Assembly: GCA_024684155.1 (NCBI GenBank)
Contig: JAIKXK010000325.1
Location: forward strand, 1 to 6,361
Length of the DNA: 6,361 nt
Reading direction: 5' to 3'
DNA from: Lachnospiraceae bacterium
GTDB taxonomy: Bacteria > Bacillota > Clostridia > Lachnospirales > Lachnospiraceae
This document shows, in pieces, positions 1 through 5,363 of this stretch. Position 1 is the stretch's first letter. Every line of letters begins with the position of its first letter. The notes below the pieces were generated by a model. The model was not told the origin of the DNA. It worked only from the letters and a program-made list of their open reading frames with translations, and ran no database searches. Both the position numbers and the translations under genes were made by a program.

Positions 1-114
1 AATGCCATTACTATTTCTGATTATACTCCTTTAATTCCAATAACAATTTCAGTTACATATAGTGATGGTACGACTGGAAGTTATGACTATTACATAACGC
101 ACACAGGCATTTAG
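1..114 (+). CDS. 3' end of an unrecognised gene (5' truncated)
   Basis: Frame 1 is open from the window edge to a TAG at 112-114 and gives the last 37 residues of a protein. The peptide alternates hydrophobic and Thr/Ser/Tyr residues (for example ITISVTYSDGTTGSYDYYI), which suggests beta strands such as those of an Ig-like or other beta-sandwich domain at the end of a phage structural protein. That reading comes from composition and from the capsid genes nearby, not from a recognised motif. The stop codon lies inside the first repeat header (101-137), so the repeat overlaps the coding end. Too little is present to assign a family. Confidence 0.6.
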   Translation, partial: NAITISDYTPLIPITISVTYSDGTTGSYDYYITHTGI

Positions 115-141
115 AATACAGAATTACTAATGTCAATCGGG

Positions 142-191
142 CATAACAGCCAATTATAAAAAATATTTGTTGATTATTTTTGGCTGTTATG
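142..191 (+). other. Stem-loop in the polymerase leader (12-bp perfect stem)
   Basis: CATAACAGCCAA (142-153) is perfectly complementary to TTGGCTGTTATG (180-191), leaving a 26-base A/T-rich loop. No T-tract follows the 3' arm, and the loop is long for an intrinsic terminator, so a terminator call is weak. It occupies the same place relative to the ATGTCAAT box as the hairpin at 3286-3326. It may be a processing site, a weak terminator for the preceding gene, or a regulator-binding structure. Confidence 0.65.
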
Positions 192-196
192 ATATA

Positions 197-246
197 TTTA
201 AAATTTTATAATTTGCCGATATAATAAGATGGAAGATAAATATAAT
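197..246 (+). promoter_or_regulatory. Candidate sigma-A-type promoter region for the polymerase gene
   Basis: Two exact TATAAT hexamers lie at 220-225 and 241-246. The first has TTTAAA at 197-202 (4 of 6 matches to TTGACA) at a 17-base spacing. The second has no good -35 at usual spacing. The region is very A/T-rich, so TATAAT by chance is likely, and neither has an extended -10. Either start would leave a leader of several tens of bases before the ATG at 315. Confidence 0.3.
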
Positions 247-282
247 AGAGTATTTGTGTAATCTCTATTAAGTGATAAATAA

Positions 283-309
283 GTACCTTGAAAATTGAAA
301 AAAGGAGAA
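283..309 (+). repeat. Closing box of unit E, containing the polymerase ribosome site
   Basis: The box reads GTACCTT, then an A-rich AAATTGAAAAAA core, then GGAGAA. It matches 3372-3397 at about 24 of 27 positions with a one-base gap. Here the core leads into AAAGGAG at 301-307, which sits 7 bases before the ATG at 315 and so fixes the start of the polymerase gene. The downstream copy has TGAG in place of GGAG and no gene after it. Confidence 0.7.
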
Positions 310-314
310 AAGAT

Positions 315-3116
315 ATGTCTAAAGTAATTACTGAATTGCAGATACCAGTAATATCTGCTGCTGACCTTTATAGCATTGAAAAAGTTACTACTGAATTAGA
401 TGATAAAGGAAAGCGAATTGACAAACCAATCGTTAAAATGTCCGATGCGATTTCGTTTAAGTCTAAAGAAAAACCAGATAAATGGAATTTGTTTAGATTT
501 AAAATGAAATTAGAAAAAAGCATGGTTCAAGAAGAACTAGTAAAACAATTGCGAAATGAGAATAAAACAGATGATGAAACATTGGTTAATTATAGAAACC
601 AATGGTATTCAAATCGAATTGTTTATGTAAAGTTTAATGTTGGTGTTAGATACATTCAGAAGAAAACATATGTTGATGAAGATGGTAAGGAAATGTTTTG
701 CAATAATGGAAATCCTAAATCCGAATGGATCTACTACTCTACTGATGTTCGACATACAGAAATGACAGATGAACTTAGATATAAGTCGGTAAAATCTATT
801 AAAGAAATACAAGAGGAATTGTATTCAAATGGCTTTTATATAGATGGTATACATTATGTTCGTTGGATTCGTTCCGCAGGTATGGTTAAGAATGGTAAAT
901 GCTATTTTATAGATGAGCGATTCTTGAAACAAATGAATGAATTTACGGATTGTGGAATAAATCCGTATGAACACGAATTACAGATTACACCATTTGAAGC
1001 ATATAGAGCTTTGCCGTTGTCTGGATGTATAGGAAAAGTAAGAATACTGCCAAACAATATACTTCTTATTCCAGACCAAGAAAGCAAGTTTTCTGCTTCT
1101 GTTGCTATAACCAAAATGAATCCTGAGAATAAGGATCATATGCTTTATACAGAAGATGAAAATGCAGAGATAAAGAATTGTATTTGGGATGGTGAAGCAT
1201 TAGCGGATATATCACTATTTCAGTCAGCACAGTTAGATGATGATAAAGATATTAGTGATAAAGGGATGATGCTTTTACGGAATAAAATGTTTAAGTCCTG
1301 TGCATTTAACACAAACCTTCAGATGTGGTTTAAGGATAATGGCATCGACTCTGTAGAAAAGCTAAAGGAGCGAAATCCATTAGCACAAACATCTGCCAAG
1401 AAAATTGAAGATATAAAGATTGTTATTACTCCAACTTCTGTAAAGTATTGTAAGTTTGGAAATAATGATACTTGGTTTGAAGATTGGAAAAAAGAAATCT
1501 GTAATGACTTCGGTATCGTTAAATACGATAAAGCTCCGAAACATAACCGAGGTAAATGGGTTTTAACAAACTACCAATTGCTTAATACGATTAACCTTGA
1601 TGTGAACGAGGTAGAAGCGGTTTCAAAAGATACACTGGATTTGGTTGAAGAGATGTGTGTAAACCCGGCTAAGGTTAAGGAATTCTGTCAGTGGTATGTT
1701 AAAGCGCATGACATTAATGAAGAAGATGTATACGATACTGCGTTTAATACAAATGTACAGGCATTATTAAGCCTAATGCATTTAATTCCAAACTTTGAAA
1801 TAACAGAAGCATATATGAGAATTGCTAAGATTGTTGTTGAAGAGATAAGAAAGAATATAAAGTGTGGAAGATTATATGTAAATGGAACATATGCTACACT
1901 GCTAGGAAATCCCTTGGAGTATTTAAAGGCTTGTATAGGGGATTTTAATGCTAACACTGACAGTGCAATAGTTGGTGTGGAGAAAATAATCTCATCTAAG
2001 TTTGATGAAGGTGAACGTGTTGTCATGGCGAGAAATCCTCACATAACGATGGGGTCGGTTTACTTACCAGAAGTTGTTGTTAATAACGAAATATCCAAGT
2101 ATTTTAATCTTACAAATGAAATTGTAGTGATTAACTCTATTGGCGAAAATACATTACAACGACTTGGTGGTGCAGATTTTGATTCAGACAGTGCTTTACT
2201 TACAAATAATGCAACTCTTGTTAATGCAGCGTTAAAAGATTATGGAAAATATAGAATTCCTACATCTGATATTAATTCGATAACGATGAAAAGTAAGTAT
2301 TCGGAAACAGAACTTGCAAATGCAGATTATAAAACTGCTAAAAATCTTATTGGTGAAGTTGTTAATTTGTCGCAAATATTGAATAGTCTCCTATGGAGCG
2401 ATAAATATAAAGACAATGAGCAATTGTATAAAGACATATGTACCTTGTCGGCTCTTTCAGGAGAAGAAATAGACAAGGCAAAGAAGGATTTTGGTAAACT
2501 AGATCCGGAAAAAGAAATTAGCGTTATTAGAAAACGTTATGAAAATGAAATAAAACGTCCTTATTTCTTTAAAAATCTTGATAAAAGAGATAATCGAAAT
2601 AAGAGGGATGAAGATGATTATGAAAATAGCGATGAAATGCTATGTACAATGGATAAAGTATCAAAGATTATAGAGCATAAATCTCTTACAATTAAGAATA
2701 CAGATACTACAATCCGAAGAGTGATGAAACGAAAAGGAGAATCAAATAAACCTATATATAAATCTATTACAGATAAAAAGGTTGTAGATTTCGGGAAAAA
2801 GAGAAAACTTGATGAAAAGCAAATGGCTCAGGTGAATGAGTATATTAGAAAAGTCAAGGAATATATTGGTAGGTGCTATGACTTTTCTGAAGCAACTAAT
2901 AAAGAAGAAACTAAAAATAAGGTAAAGATTAATAATGCCAGATTTTTCAGAGAAGTATCTGAAATAGAAGGTATACAAAGAATAGGTGTAGATGCTACAC
3001 GTTCTATTATTACTAGATTAGAAAAAGATTATATGGAATCTAAAGTATTCCCGCTTGCATTGTATGGGCTAATGAGAATACCTAAAGTGCAGAGAATAAT
3101 TTCTAAACAAGTGTAG
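315..3116 (+). CDS. Single-chain double-psi beta-barrel RNA polymerase, YonO/RdRP-like
   Basis: This 933-residue protein looks like a YonO-type phage RNA polymerase, a family related both to the catalytic subunits of cellular RNA polymerase and to eukaryotic RNA-dependent RNA polymerases. Visible motifs in order are a YVRWIRSAGMVK segment (181-192), a DG motif (D292-G293), a basic patch RNKMFK (322-327), RNPHITMG (573-580), and GGADFDSD with D621, D623 and D625 as the likely metal-binding triad. After these come IGEVVNLSQ and LSGEEIDKAKKDF, which resemble the region downstream of the active site in this group. The usual Gly of DFDGD is Ser624 here. The chosen start is ATG 315, because AAAGGAG (301-307) is 7 bases upstream. 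An in-frame TTG at 288 would place this ribosome site inside the gene. The protein is predicted to be cytoplasmic and to make RNA from a template. Whether that template is DNA, as for YonO, or RNA cannot be told from sequence. It sits directly before the capsid operon. Confidence 0.85.
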   Translation: MSKVITELQIPVISAADLYSIEKVTTELDDKGKRIDKPIVKMSDAISFKSKEKPDKWNLFRFKMKLEKSMVQEELVKQLRNENKTDDETLVNYRNQWYSNRIVYVKFNVGVRYIQKKTYVDEDGKEMFCNNGNPKSEWIYYSTDVRHTEMTDELRYKSVKSIKEIQEELYSNGFYIDGIHYVRWIRSAGMVKNGKCYFIDERFLKQMNEFTDCGINPYEHELQITPFEAYRALPLSGCIGKVRILPNNILLIPDQESKFSASVAITKMNPENKDHMLYTEDENAEIKNCIWDGEALADISLFQSAQLDDDKDISDKGMMLLRNKMFKSCAFNTNLQMWFKDNGIDSVEKLKERNPLAQTSAKKIEDIKIVITPTSVKYCKFGNNDTWFEDWKKEICNDFGIVKYDKAPKHNRGKWVLTNYQLLNTINLDVNEVEAVSKDTLDLVEEMCVNPAKVKEFCQWYVKAHDINEEDVYDTAFNTNVQALLSLMHLIPNFEITEAYMRIAKIVVEEIRKNIKCGRLYVNGTYATLLGNPLEYLKACIGDFNANTDSAIVGVEKIISSKFDEGERVVMARNPHITMGSVYLPEVVVNNEISKYFNLTNEIVVINSIGENTLQRLGGADFDSDSALLTNNATLVNAALKDYGKYRIPTSDINSITMKSKYSETELANADYKTAKNLIGEVVNLSQILNSLLWSDKYKDNEQLYKDICTLSALSGEEIDKAKKDFGKLDPEKEISVIRKRYENEIKRPYFFKNLDKRDNRNKRDEDDYENSDEMLCTMDKVSKIIEHKSLTIKNTDTTIRRVMKRKGESNKPIYKSITDKKVVDFGKKRKLDEKQMAQVNEYIRKVKEYIGRCYDFSEATNKEETKNKVKINNARFFREVSEIEGIQRIGVDATRSIITRLEKDYMESKVFPLALYGLMRIPKVQRIISKQV

Positions 3117-3137
3117 AATAATTCACAAAGAATTGGA

Positions 3138-3240
3138 AAGTGTAGAAAAGTGTACCAACAAGCATTTTTGAATCTTCAATTTTTGAGAACTGGATTCAAA
3201 AATCAAAGGTGCGAAAATGGGGACTTAGAGAGAAAAGAAT
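3138..3240 (+). repeat. Intergenic repeat unit A
   Basis: GTGTAGAAAAGTGTACCA (3140-3157) matches GCGTAGAATAGTGTACCA (3255-3272) at 16 of 18 positions, 115 bases apart. The same 115-base offset holds for TTCAATTTTTG / TTTAATTTTTG (3175-3185 and 3290-3300) and, with one added base, for TGCGAAAATGG / TGCGAAATTGG (3210-3220 and 3326-3336). Unit A is therefore a diverged tandem copy of unit B. A partial GTGTAGAATA also lies across the polymerase stop codon (3111-3120). Confidence 0.75.
3164..3210 (+). other. Unit A: two mutually exclusive hairpins
   Basis: Fold A1 pairs 3164-3174 with 3193-3203, 11 bp perfect with an 18-base loop. Fold A2 pairs 3179-3185 with 3197-3203 (7 bp) and 3172-3176 with 3206-3210 (5 bp), separated by a 2x2 mismatch, with an 11-base loop. 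A2 is at the same place and has the same loop length as the 15-bp hairpin of unit B. The two folds share bases and cannot coexist, which would allow a switch. No folding energies were calculated. Confidence 0.55.
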
Positions 3241-3285
3241 AAAATAATACACAGGCGTAGAATAGTGTACCAGATGTCAATTTTA

Positions 3286-3326
3286 AATGTTTAATTTTTG
3301 GGGCTATTTCTCAAAAATTAAACATT
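3286..3326 (+). other. Unit B 15-bp perfect hairpin
   Basis: AATGTTTAATTTTTG (3286-3300) pairs perfectly with CAAAAATTAAACATT (3312-3326) around an 11-base loop. The loop edges can add G-U/G-C pairs. No T-run follows it (TGCGAAATTGG does), so it is not a standard terminator. Compared with fold A2 of unit A, position 3289-3323 is G-C where A has C-G, and 3288-3324 is U-A where A has U-G. This supports a selected structure. Confidence 0.75.
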
Positions 3327-3332
3327 GCGAAA

Positions 3333-3363
3333 TTGGAACTATGAGAAGAGGTAATATTATAAT
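3333..3363 (+). promoter_or_regulatory. Weak sigma-type promoter candidate in unit B
   Basis: TTGGAA (3333-3338) and TATAAT (3358-3363) are 19 bases apart, longer than ideal, with 4 of 6 matches in the -35. A start would fall near 3370, at the closing GTACCTT box. The resulting RNA would meet the terminator at 3484-3518. Chance occurrence in such A/T-rich DNA is a real possibility. Confidence 0.25.
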
Positions 3364-3371
3364 CTTGAAAT

Positions 3372-3397
3372 GTACCTTTAAATTGAAAAAATGAGAA
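3372..3397 (+). repeat. Closing box of unit B (second copy of the polymerase leader box)
   Basis: The sequence is GTACCTTTAAATTGAAAAAA followed by TGAGAA, a near copy of 283-309. The copy lacks a working ribosome site (TGAG instead of GGAG), and no gene begins behind it. It may be a shared protein- or polymerase-binding site, or the trace of a duplication that carried the polymerase leader to the far side of the gene. Confidence 0.65.
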
Positions 3398-3483
3398 TAT
3401 ATCTCAAAAAATAATACTTTTATTTTGGGGTAGTGAAGATAGTAAAAGTTATCATAGACATTATTTTTATTCTCCTAAAAACG

Positions 3484-3518
3484 TAAGGGATACCGATTTT
3501 GGTATCCCTTATTTGTTG
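3484..3518 (+). terminator. Rho-independent terminator after the repeat region
   Basis: AAGGGATACC (3485-3494) pairs with GGTATCCCTT (3501-3510), extended by T3484-A3511, with a 6-base loop GATTTT. The following ATTTGTTG is a broken T-tract, so termination may be incomplete. It would end transcripts from the polymerase gene and from any start inside the repeats, separating them from the capsid operon that begins about 80 bases later. Confidence 0.75.
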
Positions 3519-3597
3519 CTAATTATGAATGTGTTTAGGGCTTCTAATATACGAAACAATTATGGGGCGTATATGAAGAACTGAGAAAGGAATATAT

Positions 3598-4071
3598 ATG
3601 TTAGAAAGTTTAAATCTAAACGAAGAACAAATGGCTGCTATTGAAAAGATTATTCAATCAGAAACAGATAAGGTTCGTACCAAATATTCTACGGAACTTA
3701 GAACTGTTCAAGAAGAGTTGAATAAGTTTAAGCCAAAAGAAAAATCAGAAGATGAGAAAGCTTTAGAAGAGCGAATCAAGGCTCTGGAAGATAGAGAAAA
3801 GGCAATTACTGCTAAGGAAAAGGCACAAGCATTATCTGCTCAGTTAAAGGAAAAAGGATTACCTGATATTAGTCAGTATCTTTCTGCTGATGTGGATGTT
3901 GAAAGTCTTTCTCAAGTTGTTAATTCCTTTATGGTAAACAATTCGTTTAAACCAGATGGACATGGAGCGAATGAAGGTATCAGTAAAAATGATTTTGCTG
4001 GAATGAACTATATGGAAAGAATGAAACTCTATAATGAATCGCCTGATTTGTATAAATCTCTTTCTCAATAA
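3598..4071 (+). CDS. Capsid scaffolding protein, DUF4355-like
   Basis: The product has 157 residues. Residues about 8-85 are charged and helical with heptad-like spacing, consistent with a coiled coil. A middle segment KEKGLPDISQYL follows, then the C-terminal NYMERMKLYNESPDLYKSLS, which is typical of DUF4355 phage scaffold proteins and probably touches the capsid protein. Its role would be to template assembly of the empty procapsid and then be removed. AGAAAGGA (3584-3591) lies 6 bases before the ATG. The gene is just upstream of the capsid gene, as expected for a scaffold. No protease gene is visible next to it, so the window does not show whether it is cleaved or expelled intact. It is separated from the polymerase gene by a terminator, and no convincing host-type promoter is visible in between. 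Confidence 0.82.
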   Translation: MLESLNLNEEQMAAIEKIIQSETDKVRTKYSTELRTVQEELNKFKPKEKSEDEKALEERIKALEDREKAITAKEKAQALSAQLKEKGLPDISQYLSADVDVESLSQVVNSFMVNNSFKPDGHGANEGISKNDFAGMNYMERMKLYNESPDLYKSLSQ

Positions 4072-4092
4072 TTCTGATAGAAAGGTAATGAT

Positions 4093-4371
4093 ATGGAAAT
4101 AGGTGTTATCTCAGAATTGTTATCTACTGTAGGATTCCCTATCTTCTGTGTTGTTTGTCTAGGATATTTCATTTATACGAGTTATCAAGCAATTACGAAG
4201 AATAATATTATGCGTGAAGAAAAGTTATATGAAATGCTTGGGGAAACAAGAACACAATTGACACAAGCACAGAATACGAATGCGGAATTCGTAAAGGTAT
4301 TGGAAAACTATCGAACAGATTTAGAAGATATTAAATCTGATGTTTCGGATATAAAAGAAAGGATTAAATAA
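4093..4371 (+). CDS. UviB/BhlA-like small membrane protein, possible holin
   Basis: The product has 92 residues with one hydrophobic segment at about 13-34 (FPIFCVVCLGYFIYTSY). A charged helical tail follows, with a NNIMREEKLYEMLGETRTQL stretch and a C-terminal IKSDVSDIKERIK. This matches the plan of the UviB/BhlA holin-like family: an N-terminal membrane helix and a cytoplasmic coiled tail ending in an IK-rich repeat. Members are linked to membrane permeabilisation in phage lysis or bacteriocin release. AGAAAGG (4079-4085) is 7 bases before the ATG. Its place between scaffold and capsid genes is unusual for a holin, which normally sits by a lysin gene, and no lysin is visible here. A membrane-linked role in head assembly is an alternative. 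Confidence 0.65.
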   Translation: MEIGVISELLSTVGFPIFCVVCLGYFIYTSYQAITKNNIMREEKLYEMLGETRTQLTQAQNTNAEFVKVLENYRTDLEDIKSDVSDIKERIK

Positions 4372-4373
4372 TT

Positions 4374-5240
4374 ATGGCAAATACATATACAACCGTTAAT
4401 GGTCTTAATCAGAATGTTATTGTTCCTGAATTATTCGGAGATCTTGTAAGATCGAAGATCGCTGGATCAGTTAAAGTCGCACCACTTGCAGATAATCTTG
4501 GAGTATTATCTGGTGAAGTTGGCGAGACAGTAAATTTCCCTAAATGGGCTTATATTGGTGATGCTTCAGACATTGCTCCGGGTACTGCTATGACTACTAC
4601 TCAGATGAGACAAACAATGTCTCCGGCAACGATTAAGATGGTCGCTGCTCCGGGTATTGAAGTATACGATTATGAGTCGCTGACTGCACTTGGCCGTGCT
4701 ATTGATGAAGGTGCTTCTCAGCAAGGTGTTGCTATTGCACGTAAACTGGATGCTGATTTGATTGCTGATGCACTTACAACTCCATTTAAGAAACAGTTGG
4801 CTACAGTAAATACTATTACTAATGATGAACTGTTATCTGCTATGGAATTATATGGTGATGATAGAGATACTCAGGAATTTGCTGCAATTGTATGTCACTC
4901 TTCATTTGCAACTTCCTTCTTTAAGATGGATCAGTTTGTAAAGAACGACTATACACATGTAGATGGTGCTAACGGAACAATTACTAATGGTGAAATTGGT
5001 CGTTGGATGGGTATTCCTGTAGTATTGTCTGATCGTTTATATGATTCTGCAAACCAGGAAGGTATTCTTCTTATCGTTAAGAAGGGTTCTCTTGCCTATA
5101 TGCCTAAGGAAAATCCGTTTGCAGAGACAGAGCGTGTGGCTTCTAAGAGACTTACAAATGTATATTGCTCTCAGGTATATGCTACAAAGCTTGTAAAGGA
5201 TGATGGTATTGTTCGTTGCCAAACAGTTGTTGGTGCGTAA
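4374..5240 (+). CDS. Major capsid protein, N4-gp56-like (HK97 fold expected)
   Basis: The product has 288 residues. The N-terminal plan (NVIVPELFGDLVRSKI, then GETVNFPKWAYIGDASDIAPG) followed by the helical EGASQQGVAIARKLDADLIADAL segment is characteristic of N4-gp56-type major capsid proteins of siphophages. That group is expected to adopt the HK97 fold: N-arm, E-loop beta hairpin, long spine helix and mixed P/A domains. Many copies would form the head shell. Only 2 bases separate the start from the previous stop, and the ribosome site GAAAGGA (4357-4363) is inside the end of the preceding gene, so the two are translationally linked. Its codons are less A-rich than those of the polymerase gene, as expected for a highly expressed protein. 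A strong terminator follows 60 bases after the stop. Confidence 0.85.
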   Translation: MANTYTTVNGLNQNVIVPELFGDLVRSKIAGSVKVAPLADNLGVLSGEVGETVNFPKWAYIGDASDIAPGTAMTTTQMRQTMSPATIKMVAAPGIEVYDYESLTALGRAIDEGASQQGVAIARKLDADLIADALTTPFKKQLATVNTITNDELLSAMELYGDDRDTQEFAAIVCHSSFATSFFKMDQFVKNDYTHVDGANGTITNGEIGRWMGIPVVLSDRLYDSANQEGILLIVKKGSLAYMPKENPFAETERVASKRLTNVYCSQVYATKLVKDDGIVRCQTVVGA

Positions 5241-5301
5241 AAAAGTTAAAGAATAAGAAAAAATAAAATTGTTATCTACTTTAAACATATTTTTTATAAA
5301 G

Positions 5302-5340
5302 AAGGGGTGACTGCTTATTCTTAGCAGTTGCCCTTTTTTT
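5302..5340 (+). terminator. Strong rho-independent terminator after the capsid gene
   Basis: Bases 5302-5314 pair with 5324-5336 (core GGG...ACTGC with GCAGT...CCC, plus G-U pairs) around a 9-base loop. A run of seven T follows at 5334-5340. This is the best terminator in the window. The ribosome site of the next gene begins only 10 bases later, leaving no room for a separate promoter after it, so the downstream genes must rely on read-through. Confidence 0.9.
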
Positions 5341-5350
5341 GCATTTTTGT

Positions 5351-5357
5351 GAGGTGG
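5351..5357 (+). promoter_or_regulatory. Ribosome site that sets the GTG start of the acidic protein
   Basis: GAGGTGG lies 6 bases before GTG 5364. The longer in-frame reading from TTG 5328 would begin inside the terminator stem and would code for the terminator's T-run, so it is rejected. Confidence 0.75.
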
Positions 5358-5363
5358 TTATTT

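Larger units (their letters stand above)
101..309 (+). repeat. Leader repeat unit E, upstream copy flanking the polymerase gene
   Basis: This stretch shares an ordered set of boxes with 3249-3397. ACACAGGC is at 101-108, TAGAATA at 112-118, ATGTCAAT at 130-137, a stem-loop at 142-191, TTGC at 213-216, TATAAT at 241-246, and a closing box at 283-309. The matching positions downstream are 3249-3256, 3258-3264, 3274-3281, 3286-3326, 3325-3328, 3358-3363 and 3372-3397. In both copies the stem starts after a 4-base gap from ATGTCAAT. The stem sequences themselves differ, which suggests that the structure is kept rather than the sequence. The alignment was done by eye with gaps, and the middle portions are poorly conserved. 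Confidence 0.6.
3249..3397 (+). repeat. Intergenic repeat unit B, downstream copy flanking the polymerase gene
   Basis: The unit has ACACAGGC (3249-3256), TAGAATA (3258-3264), GTGTACCA (3265-3272), ATGTCAAT (3274-3281), a 15-bp hairpin (3286-3326), TGCGAAATTGG (3326-3336), TATAAT (3358-3363) and the closing GTACCTT box (3372-3397). It is related to unit A by tandem alignment and to unit E, before the polymerase gene, by box order and spacing. It therefore links the two sides of the polymerase gene. Confidence 0.65.
3117..3597. other. 481-bp structured intergenic region between polymerase and scaffold
   Basis: No credible gene is present: the short ATG-led frames lack ribosome sites and overlap hairpins. 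The region holds repeat unit A (about 3138-3240), repeat unit B (about 3249-3397), a small TGAGA-atata-TCTCA hairpin (3392-3406) and a terminator (3484-3518). The last 79 bases lead into the scaffold gene. AAAATAATAC occurs twice, at 3241-3250 and 3408-3417, hinting at a further degenerate unit after B. RNAs starting in the repeats and ending at the terminator would be about 130 to 370 bases long, so a non-coding RNA is possible. Confidence 0.7.

Noticed and set aside
142..191. Leader stem-loop as a standard terminator of the upstream gene
   Set aside because: The 26-base loop and lack of a T-tract make it a poor terminator. It is kept as an unassigned stem-loop.
288..314. TTG start at 288, adding nine residues to the polymerase
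   Set aside because: AAAGGAG at 301-307 is ideally placed for ATG 315 and would lie inside the longer reading. Nothing good precedes the TTG.
1688..2026. Open frame on the minus strand inside the polymerase gene (and other minus-strand frames at 609-812, 902-1114, 2742-2978, 3859-4068, 5037-5288)
   Set aside because: They are antisense to well-supported genes, have no ribosome sites, and have compositions expected of shadow frames.
3287..3394. 35-codon ATG frame in the intergenic region
   Set aside because: It has no ribosome site, lies across the 15-bp hairpin and repeat boxes, and looks like chance in A/T-rich DNA.
3138..3397. Repeats as a CRISPR array
   Set aside because: There are only two units, of unequal content, with conserved hairpins rather than short identical repeats and unique spacers. 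No cas gene is present.
3391..3414. Seven-codon leader-peptide-like frame (MRIYLKK) after the closing box of unit B
   Set aside because: The ribosome-site-like sequence of the related upstream box is lost here, and no codon pattern suggests attenuation.
3525..3584. 19-codon frame just before the scaffold gene
   Set aside because: It has no ribosome site and no recognisable sequence; it is probably untranslated leader.
5328..5363. TTG start at 5328 for the acidic protein
   Set aside because: It starts in the 3' arm of a strong terminator and reads through its T-run. GTG 5364 has a proper ribosome site.
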